The notes: generated by a model from the letters alone, not told the origin. A stretch of 64,000 nucleotides of DNA from an uncultured Paraprevotella sp. (GCA_947177395.1 CAMWUI010000012.1:1-64000), one strand, 5' to 3'; positions 25,644 through 35,354 are shown, numbered from the stretch's first letter. Numbers and translations are program-made.

Positions 25644-26663
25644 ATGCTTGCAATTCAGATTTCTTCCCCGGGTGTGGTGGACGTCACGGAACGCGACTTC
25701 CCCGCAATGCAGCCCGACCATGTTTTGATTAAAGTGGAATATGTGGGGTTCTGCGGTTCGGACCTCAACACGTACCTCGGACGTAACCTCATGGCTATCT
25801 CTCCCGTCATACCGGGGCATGAGATTGGCGGTGTGGTGAAAGAAACGGGCAGCGACGTTCCCGCCGGACTTTTCGAAGCAGGAATGGCGGTGACTGTAAA
25901 CCCCTATACCTCCTGCGGCAAGTGTTCGTCGTGCCGCAAGGGGCGCCCCAATGCCTGCGAGTTCAACGAGACTCTCGGCGTCCAACGCAACGGTGCCATG
26001 TGCGAGTACATCGCGGTGCCCTGGACCAAGGTAATACCGGCTTCCGGCATCAGTTCGCGTGATTGTGCGCTGATAGAACCGCTTAGCGTCGGTTTCCACG
26101 CCGTAGACCGTGGAGCCGTTACAGATATAGATACCGTCATGGTGATTGGCTGTGGCATGATAGGCCTCGGTGCCGTGGTACGTGCCGCTATGCGCGGCGC
26201 GATTGTCATTGCTGCCGATCTCGATGACGAGAAGCTGGAACTGGCTCGCTCGCTCGGTGCCACATACGTGGTCAACACATCCCGCGGGGATGTTCACGAG
26301 CGCCTTATGGAATACACCGGAGGAATGGGACCCGATGTCGTTGTCGAGGCCGTAGGTTCGCCGGTCACTTATGTCATGGCGGTCGAGGAGGTAGCTTTTT
26401 CCGGGCGTGTGGTATGCATCGGTTACTCCCAAAAAGATGTGACGTTCCACACCGGCCTTTTTGTCAAGAAGGAGATGGATATACGCGGTTCCCGCAATGC
26501 CATGCCGTCCGATTTTGAAGCCGTTATCCGTTACCTGCGGCGCGGCGGTTGTCCGGTTGAAAGACTCATTACCCGTATAATTACTCCTGCCCAAGCCGGT
26601 GATGCGCTTCAGGAATGGTCGCTCCATCCGGGCAAGGTGTTCAGAATATTGGCTAAATTTTAA
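25644..26663 (+). CDS. L-galactonate 5-dehydrogenase (zinc alcohol dehydrogenase family)
   Basis: The 339-residue medium-chain dehydrogenase has catalytic zinc ligands (GFCGSDLNTY and GHEIGG), four structural-zinc Cys (CGKCSSCRKGRPNAC) and a Rossmann loop (VIGCGMIGLGAV). It lies in the row where the L-galactonate to D-tagaturonate step is needed. It is therefore best read as the galactonate dehydrogenase of the L-galactose path rather than as a threonine or sorbitol dehydrogenase, which it also resembles. The product is the substrate of the reductase encoded two genes later. Confidence 0.82.
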   Translation: MLAIQISSPGVVDVTERDFPAMQPDHVLIKVEYVGFCGSDLNTYLGRNLMAISPVIPGHEIGGVVKETGSDVPAGLFEAGMAVTVNPYTSCGKCSSCRKGRPNACEFNETLGVQRNGAMCEYIAVPWTKVIPASGISSRDCALIEPLSVGFHAVDRGAVTDIDTVMVIGCGMIGLGAVVRAAMRGAIVIAADLDDEKLELARSLGATYVVNTSRGDVHERLMEYTGGMGPDVVVEAVGSPVTYVMAVEEVAFSGRVVCIGYSQKDVTFHTGLFVKKEMDIRGSRNAMPSDFEAVIRYLRRGGCPVERLITRIITPAQAGDALQEWSLHPGKVFRILAKF

Positions 26664-26671
26664 ACAAAAAC

Positions 26672-27070
26672 ATGATGTCCTGCGATAATAAACAAGACGG
26701 GTATCCCGTCCGTGCTTTTGGCCGTCCGGTAAAGCGGTACTGCCAGTTTCTTGAGATAACCGATTGTCCCGAACTGATAGCCCGTTATGTGGAAAGCCAC
26801 GACCGGGAACATGCCTGGAAAGAAATCATAGACGGTATACGGCAGGTGGGGATACTCGAGATGGAACTCTATATTCTCGGCAACAAAGTTGTCATGATAG
26901 TCGAGGCTCCTCTTGATTTTGAATGGAAAACGGCGATGGCGCAGCTCGCCGCTCTTCCGCGGCAGGCCGAGTGGGAGAGTTTTGTTGCCCGGATGCAGGG
27001 TTGCGACCCTGCGGTGCCGTCCGACAGTAAATGGCAGCTGATGGACCGTATGTTTTATCTTTACGACTGA
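26672..27070 (+). CDS. Sugar mutarotase (L-rhamnose mutarotase family)
   Basis: The 132-residue protein belongs to the small RhaM/DUF718 family: KRYCQFLEI at the beginning, HDREHAWKEIIDGIRQVGI in the middle and a C-terminal LMDRMFYLYD. The His and Trp of the first helix and the Tyr of the strand fit the family's active site. These enzymes speed interconversion of alpha and beta anomers. In this operon the substrate is likely L-galactose, or L-fucose, feeding the dehydrogenase the right anomer. Its stop overlaps the start of the next gene by one base. Confidence 0.78.
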   Translation: MMSCDNKQDGYPVRAFGRPVKRYCQFLEITDCPELIARYVESHDREHAWKEIIDGIRQVGILEMELYILGNKVVMIVEAPLDFEWKTAMAQLAALPRQAEWESFVARMQGCDPAVPSDSKWQLMDRMFYLYD

Positions 27071-28512
27071 TGGAACCGCTCAGTAACAATACGGTTGCCC
27101 GTGTGCGGCGCCCCGTAAGAATCCTGCAGTTCGGCGAAGGCAACTTCTTGCGCGCCTTCTTCGACTGGATGATAGAGGTTTCCAACTCAAGCGGGATTAC
27201 CGACGCCTCCGTTGCCATCGTCTCGCCCCGTTTCAGGTCCAATGCTACCATTGAGGGGCTGCGCCGTCAGGACGGTCTCTACCACGTGTGCCTGGAGGGA
27301 ATCGAAAACGGTGCACCTCGGCAGGAGACAAGGCTTGTCACCGCGATTGCCGATGCGTTCTCTCCCATAGAGAGCCCCGACACATACCTTTCTTATATCA
27401 CCTCGCCCGATCTGCGCTTCATCGTTTCGAACACGACCGAAGCCGGTATATGTTACGGGGCAGACGACCCCGTGTCGCTCTGTGCAGTCACATTCCCGGG
27501 CAAGGTCACCGCACTCCTTTACCACCGGTACCGTCATTTCTGCGGAGATTCGGCCCGCGGGCTCATTTTTCTATGCTGCGAACTTATCGAAGATAACGGG
27601 CAACTTCTCCGCGAGTATGTACTGCGCCATGCGCGGGAGGCCGGGCTCGGTGAGGATTTCATCCGATGGGTGATCGGCAGCTGCATCTTCTGTGACACTC
27701 TCGTGGACCGTATCGTGTCAGGCTATCCGGCCGACTCCGCCGACAGGATAAACGAAAGTACCGGATACGCTGACGACCTGCTGGTCAAAGGAGAACGCTA
27801 CCACCTGTGGGTCATCGGTGGTGACGGCGCCGACAAAGTGAAGTCTGAACTTCCTCTTCATAAGGCAGGGCTCAACGTACATTTCCTGCCGTCGGTCAGG
27901 GAATTTCGGGACAAGAAAGTCCGTATTCTTAACGGGAGCCATACCGGTATGGTTCCCGTGGCGCTGCAGTTGGGCTGCGAGACCGTACTCGATGCCTTCG
28001 GCAACGGGGATGTGAACACTTTTGTCAACCGGATGGTCAGTCGGGAGGTCCTTCCTGTCATCGACGGAGACCCCGGTGAACTCCGGACTTTTGCTGCCGG
28101 TATCCTTGAACGGTTCTACAATCCGTACATCCGTCACATGTTGCGTTCCATTTCCCTGAACTCACTCTCGAAATGGGAAACCCGCAACTTCCCCACGGTG
28201 CGCGACGTCTGGGAGAAAGAACAGAGGTTCGCCGATTACGAACTGTTCACCTTTGCCGCTCTGCTTGCGCTTTATGCGCCTGATTCGGGATTTGCTCCCG
28301 AAGACAATCCCCGGCACGTGCGGTTTATTCACGAACACTGGAACGCCGGCGACATTCCCGCATCGGTGTCGGCCATCGTTCGGGGCGGCATATTTATAGA
28401 GGATTTCGAAAAGACAGTTCCCGGGTTCTGCCGTGAGGTCTCCGGATATTGGGTTCTGATACGTGAAAAGGGAATGGCGGGTGTTTTGCGTCATTTCCTG
28501 GATACCCACTGA
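27070..28512 (+). CDS. uxaB: Tagaturonate reductase
   Basis: This 480-residue polyol dehydrogenase of the mannitol dehydrogenase superfamily reduces D-tagaturonate to D-altronate with NADH. It shows RILQFGEGNFLRAFFDWMI for the nucleotide site and KVRILNGSHTGMVPVALQLG, with the catalytic Lys and His region of the family. I place the start at the ATG overlapping the mutarotase stop (MEPLSNN). The chain matches E. coli UxaB in length. In this operon it takes tagaturonate from L-galactonate, not from galacturonate. Confidence 0.88.
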   Translation: MEPLSNNTVARVRRPVRILQFGEGNFLRAFFDWMIEVSNSSGITDASVAIVSPRFRSNATIEGLRRQDGLYHVCLEGIENGAPRQETRLVTAIADAFSPIESPDTYLSYITSPDLRFIVSNTTEAGICYGADDPVSLCAVTFPGKVTALLYHRYRHFCGDSARGLIFLCCELIEDNGQLLREYVLRHAREAGLGEDFIRWVIGSCIFCDTLVDRIVSGYPADSADRINESTGYADDLLVKGERYHLWVIGGDGADKVKSELPLHKAGLNVHFLPSVREFRDKKVRILNGSHTGMVPVALQLGCETVLDAFGNGDVNTFVNRMVSREVLPVIDGDPGELRTFAAGILERFYNPYIRHMLRSISLNSLSKWETRNFPTVRDVWEKEQRFADYELFTFAALLALYAPDSGFAPEDNPRHVRFIHEHWNAGDIPASVSAIVRGGIFIEDFEKTVPGFCREVSGYWVLIREKGMAGVLRHFLDTH

Positions 28513-28537
28513 AACCTTCTTCCACAACATTCCGCTT

Positions 28538-30031
28538 ATGAAACGTTTTATCAAAATAAATCCGGCAGACAATGTAGCCGTTGTACTGGCCGATGATGTT
28601 AAGGCCGGCGAATGGTACGACGACGGTACGACACGGGTGCGCCTCCTCGCCGATATTCCGCGCGGACATAAGTTTGCCCTCTCGGCCCTGACGTCCGGAG
28701 AGAAAGTGGTGAAATACGGTTACCCCATAGGGCGTGCCATTGCCCCCGTTGCGCCGGGCGAGTGGGTGCATACTCACAATCTCGCCACGTCGCTCGACGG
28801 CAATCTGGAATACACTTACGCCCCTTCATGCCCGGCGCCTGTCGTTCCCGGGACACCTCCTGAAGTTAACGGATACCTGCGTGCGAACGGGACGATGGGA
28901 ATCCGCAACGAACTATGGATACTCCCCACCGTCGGGTGCGTCAACGGGAGCGCCCGCAGCATAGCCGATGCGCTGTCGCGGGAATATGGTAATGTCGGGA
29001 ATATAGATGATATCATAGCCTTTACCCACAACTACGGTTGCTCCCAGTTGGGACAGGACCACGCCGATACGCGCCGGGCGCTTGCCGCGTTGGCCCGTCA
29101 CCCCAATGCAGGCGGCGTGATTGTTCTGGGCCTCGGGTGCGAGAACAACCGTATAGACAGGTTGCGCGCTGAGATAGGCGGTTTCGATCCCGCCCGCGTC
29201 CGTTTCATTACCGCTCAGGAAGTGGAAGACGAAGTGGAGACTGGCATAGCCGTCGGGCGTGAGATTCTTGAAATCATGAAAGGAGACAGACGTACCCCCC
29301 TGCCGGCTTCCATGCTCAGAGTGGGGCTTAAATGCGGCGGCTCCGACGGTTTGTCTGGCATTACGGCCAATCCATTGGTCGGCCTCCTCTCGGACCGTAT
29401 CATAGGGTGGGGCGGAACGACCGTGCTTACCGAAGTGCCCGAAATGTTCGGAGCCGAGACTATACTGATGAACCGTGCCGAAAGCCGAGAAATATTTGAC
29501 GCCATAGTGAGGCTCATCAACGATTTTAAAGACTACTTCCGTCAAAGCAGACAGCCCGTGTATGAGAATCCGTCGCCGGGAAACAAGGCCGGCGGCATAA
29601 CGACCCTTGAGGAGAAATCTTTGGGCTGTATCCAGAAGGGAGGCCGTTCGTCTGTCGCCGGTGTGCTCGGCTATGCCGATCCGGTCGTTTCTCCAGGGCT
29701 GAATCTGCTCAATGCCCCCGGTAACGACCTTGTGGCCGCTACGGCACTTGCGCTTTCCGGCTGCCAACTGGTTCTTTTCACCACCGGTCGCGGAACTCCG
29801 TTCGGCACCTGTGTTCCCACGTTGAAAATCTCCACCAACACCCGTCTTGCCGTTCACAAACCGGCTTGGATTGACTTCGATGCGGGGACTCTCACCGGCG
29901 TTGAAACGCCGGCTTGCGCCCTTGAGCGTCTCACGTCCCATATACTCGCCGTGGCCGGCGGGCAGAAAGTCCATCAGGAATTATCGCACAACAAAGAAAT
30001 CGCTATCTTCAAGACCGGCGTCACCCTGTGA
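28538..30031 (+). CDS. uxaA: Altronate dehydratase
   Basis: The 497-residue iron-dependent dehydratase turns D-altronate into 2-keto-3-deoxygluconate. It has an N-terminal SAF domain (MKRFIKINPADNVAVVLADD to about residue 100) and a large catalytic part with conserved GYLRANGTMGIRNE, HNYGCSQLG, GLGCENN and LKCGGSDGLSGI, including Cys and His ligands. I prefer the ATG at 28538 over 28463, as the extra codons overlap uxaB. The operon ends here; kinase and aldolase for 2-keto-3-deoxygluconate are not in the window. Confidence 0.92.
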   Translation: MKRFIKINPADNVAVVLADDVKAGEWYDDGTTRVRLLADIPRGHKFALSALTSGEKVVKYGYPIGRAIAPVAPGEWVHTHNLATSLDGNLEYTYAPSCPAPVVPGTPPEVNGYLRANGTMGIRNELWILPTVGCVNGSARSIADALSREYGNVGNIDDIIAFTHNYGCSQLGQDHADTRRALAALARHPNAGGVIVLGLGCENNRIDRLRAEIGGFDPARVRFITAQEVEDEVETGIAVGREILEIMKGDRRTPLPASMLRVGLKCGGSDGLSGITANPLVGLLSDRIIGWGGTTVLTEVPEMFGAETILMNRAESREIFDAIVRLINDFKDYFRQSRQPVYENPSPGNKAGGITTLEEKSLGCIQKGGRSSVAGVLGYADPVVSPGLNLLNAPGNDLVAATALALSGCQLVLFTTGRGTPFGTCVPTLKISTNTRLAVHKPAWIDFDAGTLTGVETPACALERLTSHILAVAGGQKVHQELSHNKEIAIFKTGVTL

Positions 30032-30327
30032 CATCATTTGTAACCCTTTATGTTTCTTATATATCTTTTTGTTACTTCGGAATTTATTTGTAATTATTGT
30101 AAATATAAGTACAATTACCATTCAGAATAAAATACAATGACTGACAGTGAACTGATAATGATTTAGTTTATGAAAAGGTATAGTAGAGTGTTGCATCCTT
30201 CGTCCGGAGGAGGAAGGATGCAAGCACGATGGAGAATGGATAAACCTTTTCTTGCTGATACTCAGTTTGTCCGAGCCATTGAAACCCTTTTCGGATGAAA
30301 TTCCCTGTATAGTGGGGAGGCCGGAAA
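30032..30327. other. Gap between uxaA and the amylase gene, with one hairpin
   Basis: This is AT-rich and non-coding. TTGCATCCTTC (30191-30201) pairs with GAAGGATGCAA (30213-30223) and may terminate uxaA or the convergent amylase gene, though no clear T run follows. I see nothing else in it. Confidence 0.5.
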
Positions 30328-32007
30328 TCAGGCTTTTATTTTCAGGATTTTCCCTTCGTTGCCGGGCAGGGTGAGTGTGACCGGGGCGTCCGGAACGAAG
30401 GAGATGTTTTCTTTCCGGCCGGTCAGTAAGTCCGTTGCTGCAATGGAGGCCTTTTCCTTCATCTGGAGAAAGTCGAAGGCATGCCGGGGGATGCGGACGC
30501 TGACGGTTCGTTCCTGCTCGTCAAAATTGGCGACGATGAGCAACAGTGTTTTGGGAGAACGGCGCAGGAAAGCGTATTGCTTTTCCGGATTAAACCCGTC
30601 GCCGGCGGGATTGACATACATCAGGTCGTAGAACTGTCCCGCCCTGATGGCTGTCTCCTCGTTGCAGATGCGCAGAACCTTCGTGTAGTAGTCCTGCAAT
30701 TCCTTTTCGGACTCTGTAAGTCGGTTTTTCCTGCTGCGGCGGATGGTGTCTATACTCCAGTAGTCGAAGATGGTGGTGCGCCCGTCGCGTCCGCTGAACC
30801 CTTCGGCGTCCATGCCCCGCTCCCCTAATTCCTGGCCAAAATAGACCATCATCGGGTTGGTGCCCATGCAGGCACTTACGAGCAGGGCGGGGCGGCCTTT
30901 CCGGGCATCGCCGGCAAAGAAGTCCGAGGCAAGCCGCTGTTCGTCGTGGTTCTCGAGGAAGTTCAGCATGTGGTCCTTGATGTCGTCGACCGACTGCCAG
31001 CATCCAGTGATGGCACAGGCCGGAGTGTAGCCGCAGGTGACGCCGCGCAGGGTGTCGTACAGTCCCACTTTGTCGTAAAGGTAGTCGAAACGGCCGTTGA
31101 AGATGTAGTTTCTGTATTCCGCCGGATTGTAGACTTCGGCGATGAAAACGATGGCGGGGTATTGTGCCTTTATCTGCGGTATCACCCAGCCCCAGAACTC
31201 GGCCGGCACCATTTCCGCCATGTCGCAGCGGAAACCGTCTATGCCCGTGGCAGCCCAGAACAGCAGGATGTCGCGCATCTTGTACCAGGTGTCGGGGGTG
31301 GGGGAGAAGCAGCGGCGGTGGCCTCCGCAGTAGTCGATACCGTAGTTCAGTTTGACGGTCTCATACCAATCGTTCGTCCCCGGCCATGCGCTGAAGTTGT
31401 CGTTGCCGGTGGCTTTGGCCGGCATCTCGCGGTAGGGCGCGGTCCCGTCCTGTTGCCGGGCGAAATCCGTGTGTAGCTCCTCACCGGGGATATAATAGAA
31501 ATTGTTCTGCGGGTCGAAACTGTTTCGGCAGTCGTCGTTTTCGCCCAGATCTTTCACGCCTTCCGGCCGGGCATCCGAGTGGTACTGGCGGGCCACATGG
31601 TTCGGGACGAAGTCGATAATCATCTTCAGGCCGGCTTTGTGGGTGCGTTTCACAAGATTCAGGTATTCGTTCATGCGTTTGTCGACATTCTTTGCCAGGT
31701 CGGGGTCGATGTCGTAATAGTCTTTGATGGCATAAGGGGAACCGGCTTTTCCTTTTACCACCGCCTTGTGGTCGCGTGCGATGCCATAGGTCGAGTAGTC
31801 GGTTTGGGTGGCGTGTTCGATAATACCGGTGTACCAGATGTGTGTCGCTCCCAACCGGTGTATCCGGGCGAGTGCCTCGGACGTGAAGTCAGCCATTTTC
31901 CCGCATCCGTTTTCTTCGATGGAGCCGTTGGGCGTGCAGCGGGCATTGTCGTTACCGAAAAGTCTGGTGAAAACCTGATAGATGATAATCTTCTGTTCGG
32001 GTGTCAT
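30328..32007 (-). CDS. Alpha-amylase family (GH13) enzyme, cytoplasmic
   Basis: This 559-residue protein shows the four GH13 regions: IDFVPNHVA, GFRCDMAE (nucleophile Asp), IAEVYN (acid/base Glu) and FLENHDEQR (third Asp). A C-terminal beta domain follows from about 475. There is no signal peptide, so it acts inside the cell on imported maltodextrin or glycogen, unlike SusG-type surface amylases. There is no sus gene nearby. The precise specificity (amylase, debranching, transferase) cannot be told. Confidence 0.88.
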   Translation of the reverse strand: MTPEQKIIIYQVFTRLFGNDNARCTPNGSIEENGCGKMADFTSEALARIHRLGATHIWYTGIIEHATQTDYSTYGIARDHKAVVKGKAGSPYAIKDYYDIDPDLAKNVDKRMNEYLNLVKRTHKAGLKMIIDFVPNHVARQYHSDARPEGVKDLGENDDCRNSFDPQNNFYYIPGEELHTDFARQQDGTAPYREMPAKATGNDNFSAWPGTNDWYETVKLNYGIDYCGGHRRCFSPTPDTWYKMRDILLFWAATGIDGFRCDMAEMVPAEFWGWVIPQIKAQYPAIVFIAEVYNPAEYRNYIFNGRFDYLYDKVGLYDTLRGVTCGYTPACAITGCWQSVDDIKDHMLNFLENHDEQRLASDFFAGDARKGRPALLVSACMGTNPMMVYFGQELGERGMDAEGFSGRDGRTTIFDYWSIDTIRRSRKNRLTESEKELQDYYTKVLRICNEETAIRAGQFYDLMYVNPAGDGFNPEKQYAFLRRSPKTLLLIVANFDEQERTVSVRIPRHAFDFLQMKEKASIAATDLLTGRKENISFVPDAPVTLTLPGNEGKILKIKA

Positions 32008-32048
32008 ATTCGTTTTTTATGTATGAGCAAAGGGTGTTAAGGTGTATA

Positions 32049-32100
32049 CATAAAAATGACTTGCCAGTCATATAAACATGATTGTCAAGCCATTTTTATG
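32049..32100 (-). terminator. Terminator of fabD
   Basis: CATAAAAATGACTTG (32049-32063) pairs with CAAGCCATTTTTATG (32086-32100), with one mismatch and a 22-nt loop. On the minus strand it lies 13 bp after the fabD stop and before the amylase gene. Confidence 0.65.
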
Positions 32101-32112
32101 GAGTGCATGCGT

Positions 32113-33000
32113 TTATGCGATGCCGTGTGCGTTAGCTTCTTTATCAATCTTCTTGATAAGTCCCTGAAGCACGGCACCGGGTCCGCATTCCGTGAAGTCG
32201 TCCGCGCCGTCGGCCAGCATGTTCTTTACGGTCTGTGTCCAGCGTACGGAAGCGGTGAGCTGTGCCACTAAGTTGGCTTTTATCTCAGTGGGGGTCGTGT
32301 GCGGCAACGCGTCGACATTCTGATATACCGGGCATTTGGGGGTATGGATTTCAGTAGCTTCGATGGCAGCTTGCAATTCCTCTTTGGCCGGTTGCATCAG
32401 CGGAGAATGGAAAGCGCCTCCTACTTTCAGCGGGAGCGCGCGTTTCGCGCCAGCGGCTTTCAGTTGTTCGCAGGCCTTGGCGATGCCTTCCATGGAACCG
32501 GAAATGACAATCTGTCCGGGGCAGTTGTAGTTTGCTGCGACCACGACGTCGCCTTCTTGAGTGATGGCTTCACAAATTTCCTCCACCTTTTCATCGGGGA
32601 GGGCGATGATGGCCGCCATGGTGGACGGCTGCATCTCGCAGGCCTTCTGCATGGCCATGGCGCGGGCATATACCAGTTTCAGGCCGTCCTCGAAACTCAG
32701 GGCGCCGGCGGCTACTAAAGCGGAGAATTCTCCGAGCGAGTGGCCGGCTGTCATTTCCGGCTGGAAGCCGTCGCCCATGCAAAGGGCCGAGATGACGGAG
32801 TGGAGGAATACCGCCGGTTGAGTCACTTTTGTTTGTTTCAGTTCCTCGTCCGTACCGTTGAACATGATGTCCGTGATGCGGTAGCCTAAGATATCATTTG
32901 CTTTTTCAAAAAGTTCCTTTGCTAAAGGATAATTGTCATACAGGTCTTTGCCCATACCGACAAACTGCGCTCCTTGTCCGGGAAATACGAATGCTTTCAT
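32113..33000 (-). CDS. fabD: Malonyl-CoA:acyl-carrier-protein transacylase
   Basis: This 295-residue enzyme loads malonate onto acyl carrier protein for fatty-acid synthesis. FVFPGQGAQFVGMGKDLYD at the start, GHSLGEFSAL with the nucleophile Ser and GAFHSPLM with the catalytic His match the family over its full length. It has its own promoter (TAACTTTG on the minus strand at 33037-33044) and a terminator, so it seems to be a single-gene unit. Confidence 0.95.
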   Translation of the reverse strand: MKAFVFPGQGAQFVGMGKDLYDNYPLAKELFEKANDILGYRITDIMFNGTDEELKQTKVTQPAVFLHSVISALCMGDGFQPEMTAGHSLGEFSALVAAGALSFEDGLKLVYARAMAMQKACEMQPSTMAAIIALPDEKVEEICEAITQEGDVVVAANYNCPGQIVISGSMEGIAKACEQLKAAGAKRALPLKVGGAFHSPLMQPAKEELQAAIEATEIHTPKCPVYQNVDALPHTTPTEIKANLVAQLTASVRWTQTVKNMLADGADDFTECGPGAVLQGLIKKIDKEANAHGIA

Positions 33001-33036
33001 TTATCTGTTGTTTTAAATGTTTGTCATTAACCGCTG

Positions 33037-33044
33037 CAAAGTTA
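33037..33044 (-). promoter_or_regulatory. -7 box of fabD
   Basis: TAACTTTG on the minus strand, 37 bp before the ATG at 33000. The -33 part is poor. Confidence 0.5.
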
Positions 33045-33138
33045 CACATTTATTTTGTAAGTCAGAAATAACTTCTTCATAATTGAGTTGTTGAACTCTT
33101 CCGGGCATCCGTCCGGCGACAACCGCATGGGGCTTCCG

Positions 33139-33960
33139 CTATCGGATGATCAGTTTTTCGGGAGCGAAGAAATGGTTGAGCGGTCCGCTCCCGTGTCCGG
33201 TCTTTATGTCTTTTCCCTGCAGGAGGGCTTGTGTGAGATAGGCCTTGCCGTGTCCGACGGCCTCGGGCAGCTGATACCCCCGCGCCAGAAACGCGCTGAT
33301 GGCCGACGACAGGGTGCAGCCTGTGCCGTGCGTGTTGGTGGTGTCGAGGCGGGGAGAAGAATATAAATAGGGGCTTTGCGGATTCTTCTTGATATACAGA
33401 CGGTCGCAAGCTTCTTTCTCCCGGCTGTGGCCGCCTTTGATGAGTACGGCCTTGCTACCGGTCTGCAGAATCTGTTCGGCGGCCCGTTTGAAGTCCGCCT
33501 CATTATGCAAGGGGAGACCGGAAAGGATTTTTGTTTCCGGCAGATTGGGTGTCAACAGCGTGCAGAGGGGAAGCAACGTGTCGGGCAGTGCCCGGATAGC
33601 GTCTTCCGTCATGAGGGGATGTCCGCTACTGGACGCCATGACACAGTCATATACGATGGGAATGTCCGGATAGTCGCTGAGCACCGAAGTCAAGGCCGTC
33701 AGGGTGGGCAGGTCACTGACCATTCCTATTTTGATGCACCGGGGGCGGATGTCTTCCAAAATGGCCCGCACCTGGGCAGCCACGACAGAAGGGGGGAGTA
33801 CATGCGTATCGCTGACCCCACAGGTATTCTGTACGGTGATTGATGTGACGGCGGCCATGGCATAGCATCCCAGGGCGGAGGATGTTTTCAGATCAGCCTG
33901 TATGCCGGCGCCACCGCTACCGTCCGAACCGGCTATGGATAAAACGGGTATGTATTCCAT
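33139..33960 (-). CDS. thiD: Hydroxymethylpyrimidine kinase / phosphomethylpyrimidine kinase
   Basis: The 273-residue ribokinase-fold enzyme phosphorylates hydroxymethylpyrimidine twice for thiamine synthesis. VLSIAGSDGSGGAGIQADLK at the start and THGTGCTLSSAISA near the end, with the catalytic Cys, are typical. The ATG at 33960 (MEYIPV) lies four bases after the stop of the upstream gene; the frame extension to 33996 overlaps that gene. No other thiamine gene is close. The thi box was not seen. Confidence 0.92.
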   Translation of the reverse strand: MEYIPVLSIAGSDGSGGAGIQADLKTSSALGCYAMAAVTSITVQNTCGVSDTHVLPPSVVAAQVRAILEDIRPRCIKIGMVSDLPTLTALTSVLSDYPDIPIVYDCVMASSSGHPLMTEDAIRALPDTLLPLCTLLTPNLPETKILSGLPLHNEADFKRAAEQILQTGSKAVLIKGGHSREKEACDRLYIKKNPQSPYLYSSPRLDTTNTHGTGCTLSSAISAFLARGYQLPEAVGHGKAYLTQALLQGKDIKTGHGSGPLNHFFAPEKLIIR

Positions 33961-33964
33961 CAGA

Positions 33965-35191
33965 TTAATGTTCCGGTGTGTCGTGAGAATAGTCATAGCC
34001 GGAAATAAGTTGCCATTTCCCCCGCGTGAAGTCCGGTATCTTCACCGGCCGGCTTCCGTCGCGTACGGACTGTTCGCTCAGTTCCGTGATGCAGGACCAT
34101 TCCGCGGCGTCGTATACGTCGATGTCCAGCGGCAGACCCTGTCGCAGGCAGTGAATGAGCCGCCGGTCCATGGTGTAGTTCATGATGTTGGGTACGTTCA
34201 ACCGTTCTCCGTCCCGCAGTATATCCGCTGTCAGCGGATGTTCGTGTGCGTGAAGTACCGGTTCGATGCCGTCGTCCGTTACCGGTTCCTGTCCGTCGAG
34301 CGACAGGCAGCGGCACGGATACTTCTGTATGAAGCCTTTGGTGCCGCAGATGGTCTGGAGGCGACTGTAGGGACGGGGGGTCGTCACGTCATACTGTAGC
34401 AGGATGCTTTTCCCCCTGACTGTGCGTATCAGGGTGCTGTTCATGTATATGTCGTCGCGGCCGTCTGTCCCCGTGCCGGGGGACAGGGAGACAAGATAGT
34501 CCAGCCGGTCTCCCCGGTGGATGTGCAACAGCTGGCATATAGGTCCGATGCCGTGCGTCGGGTAGGGGTTTCCCCGGTGTTCTCCGCAGAAGCGTGCCAT
34601 CCACCCCTCGTGGTAGCCTCCATTCCGTTCGTCAGCCGCATATCTGTCCCGCAGGTCGTGGATGTATGCGCCTTCGCAGTGGGTGATGTCACCGAAGATT
34701 CCTTTCCGCTCCATGGCAAGTGCTGACATGGAGAACGGATCGTAACAGCAGTTTTCCAACATATAGCAGTGACGGCGGGTCTTTTCGGCTGTGTCCACCA
34801 GTTGCCAGCATTCGGCCACGGATGTGGCGGCGGGGACTTCGATGGCCACATGCTTGCCCTGCTGCATGGCATATATGGCCATCGGGGTGTGGGTCAGCCA
34901 GTCGGTGCAAATATAGATAAGGTCGATGTCGTTCCGTTCGCACAAGGCTTTCCAGCCGTTTTCCTCCTGATAGGCTGTCACGCTTGTTTGGCCGATGCTT
35001 TCCAGCAGGGTCTTTGCCTGTTGCAGATGTTGTTCGCTGAGGTCGCAGAGAGCCTTGAATACCACTCCCTCGATGACAAGGTAACGTCGCAGGGTGGCCA
35101 TTCCGCGGTTGCCCAGTCCAATGAAACCGATACGGACGACAGGCAACGGAGGGCAAGCGAGCCGCAGGGCATGATGTTGTGCTTCTTCCAT
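33965..35191 (-). CDS. GH109-like Gfo/Idh/MocA-fold protein
   Basis: The 408-residue protein has an N-terminal NAD-binding Rossmann motif ([16 protein letters not shown]), then [16 protein letters not shown] and [12 protein letters not shown]. That set is characteristic of GH109 glycosidases, which cleave alpha-N-acetylgalactosamine by an NAD-assisted mechanism. Most GH109 members of Bacteroides are exported; here there is no signal peptide, so it may act in the cytoplasm or may not be a glycosidase at all. It shares an operon with thiD, which makes no metabolic sense to me. Confidence 0.75.
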   Translation of the reverse strand: MEEAQHHALRLACPPLPVVRIGFIGLGNRGMATLRRYLVIEGVVFKALCDLSEQHLQQAKTLLESIGQTSVTAYQEENGWKALCERNDIDLIYICTDWLTHTPMAIYAMQQGKHVAIEVPAATSVAECWQLVDTAEKTRRHCYMLENCCYDPFSMSALAMERKGIFGDITHCEGAYIHDLRDRYAADERNGGYHEGWMARFCGEHRGNPYPTHGIGPICQLLHIHRGDRLDYLVSLSPGTGTDGRDDIYMNSTLIRTVRGKSILLQYDVTTPRPYSRLQTICGTKGFIQKYPCRCLSLDGQEPVTDDGIEPVLHAHEHPLTADILRDGERLNVPNIMNYTMDRRLIHCLRQGLPLDIDVYDAAEWSCITELSEQSVRDGSRPVKIPDFTRGKWQLISGYDYSHDTPEH

Positions 35192-35222
35192 GATTTTTTA
35201 CGCAGTGCGATAATCCTTTTTA

Positions 35223-35230
35223 CAAAAGTA
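35223..35230 (-). promoter_or_regulatory. -7 box of the GH109-like/thiD operon
   Basis: The minus strand reads TACTTTTG, 32 bp before the ATG at 35191. ATTG (35251-35254) lies 20 bp further up and could be a weak -33. Confidence 0.55.
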
Positions 35231-35315
35231 AGTCATTTATTTGTTCCGCGCAATAATTGTCGTCAGCTTGTAGAAAAAAAGTTGGCGGAATAAACGGGAG
35301 TATGAAAAAATATTA

Positions 35316-35323
35316 TATCTTTG
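35316..35323 (+). promoter_or_regulatory. -7 box of the GDP-fucose operon
   Basis: TATCTTTG, a full match to TAnnTTTG, 31 bp before the manC ATG at 35355. There is no clear TTTG at the right distance. Confidence 0.55.
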
Positions 35324-35354
35324 CAATCCATTAATCTTTAAGATACTATCGTTT

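Noticed and set aside
28913-29974. 353-residue frame opposite uxaA
   Set aside because: It is antisense to conserved motifs of altronate dehydratase and shows no domain of its own.
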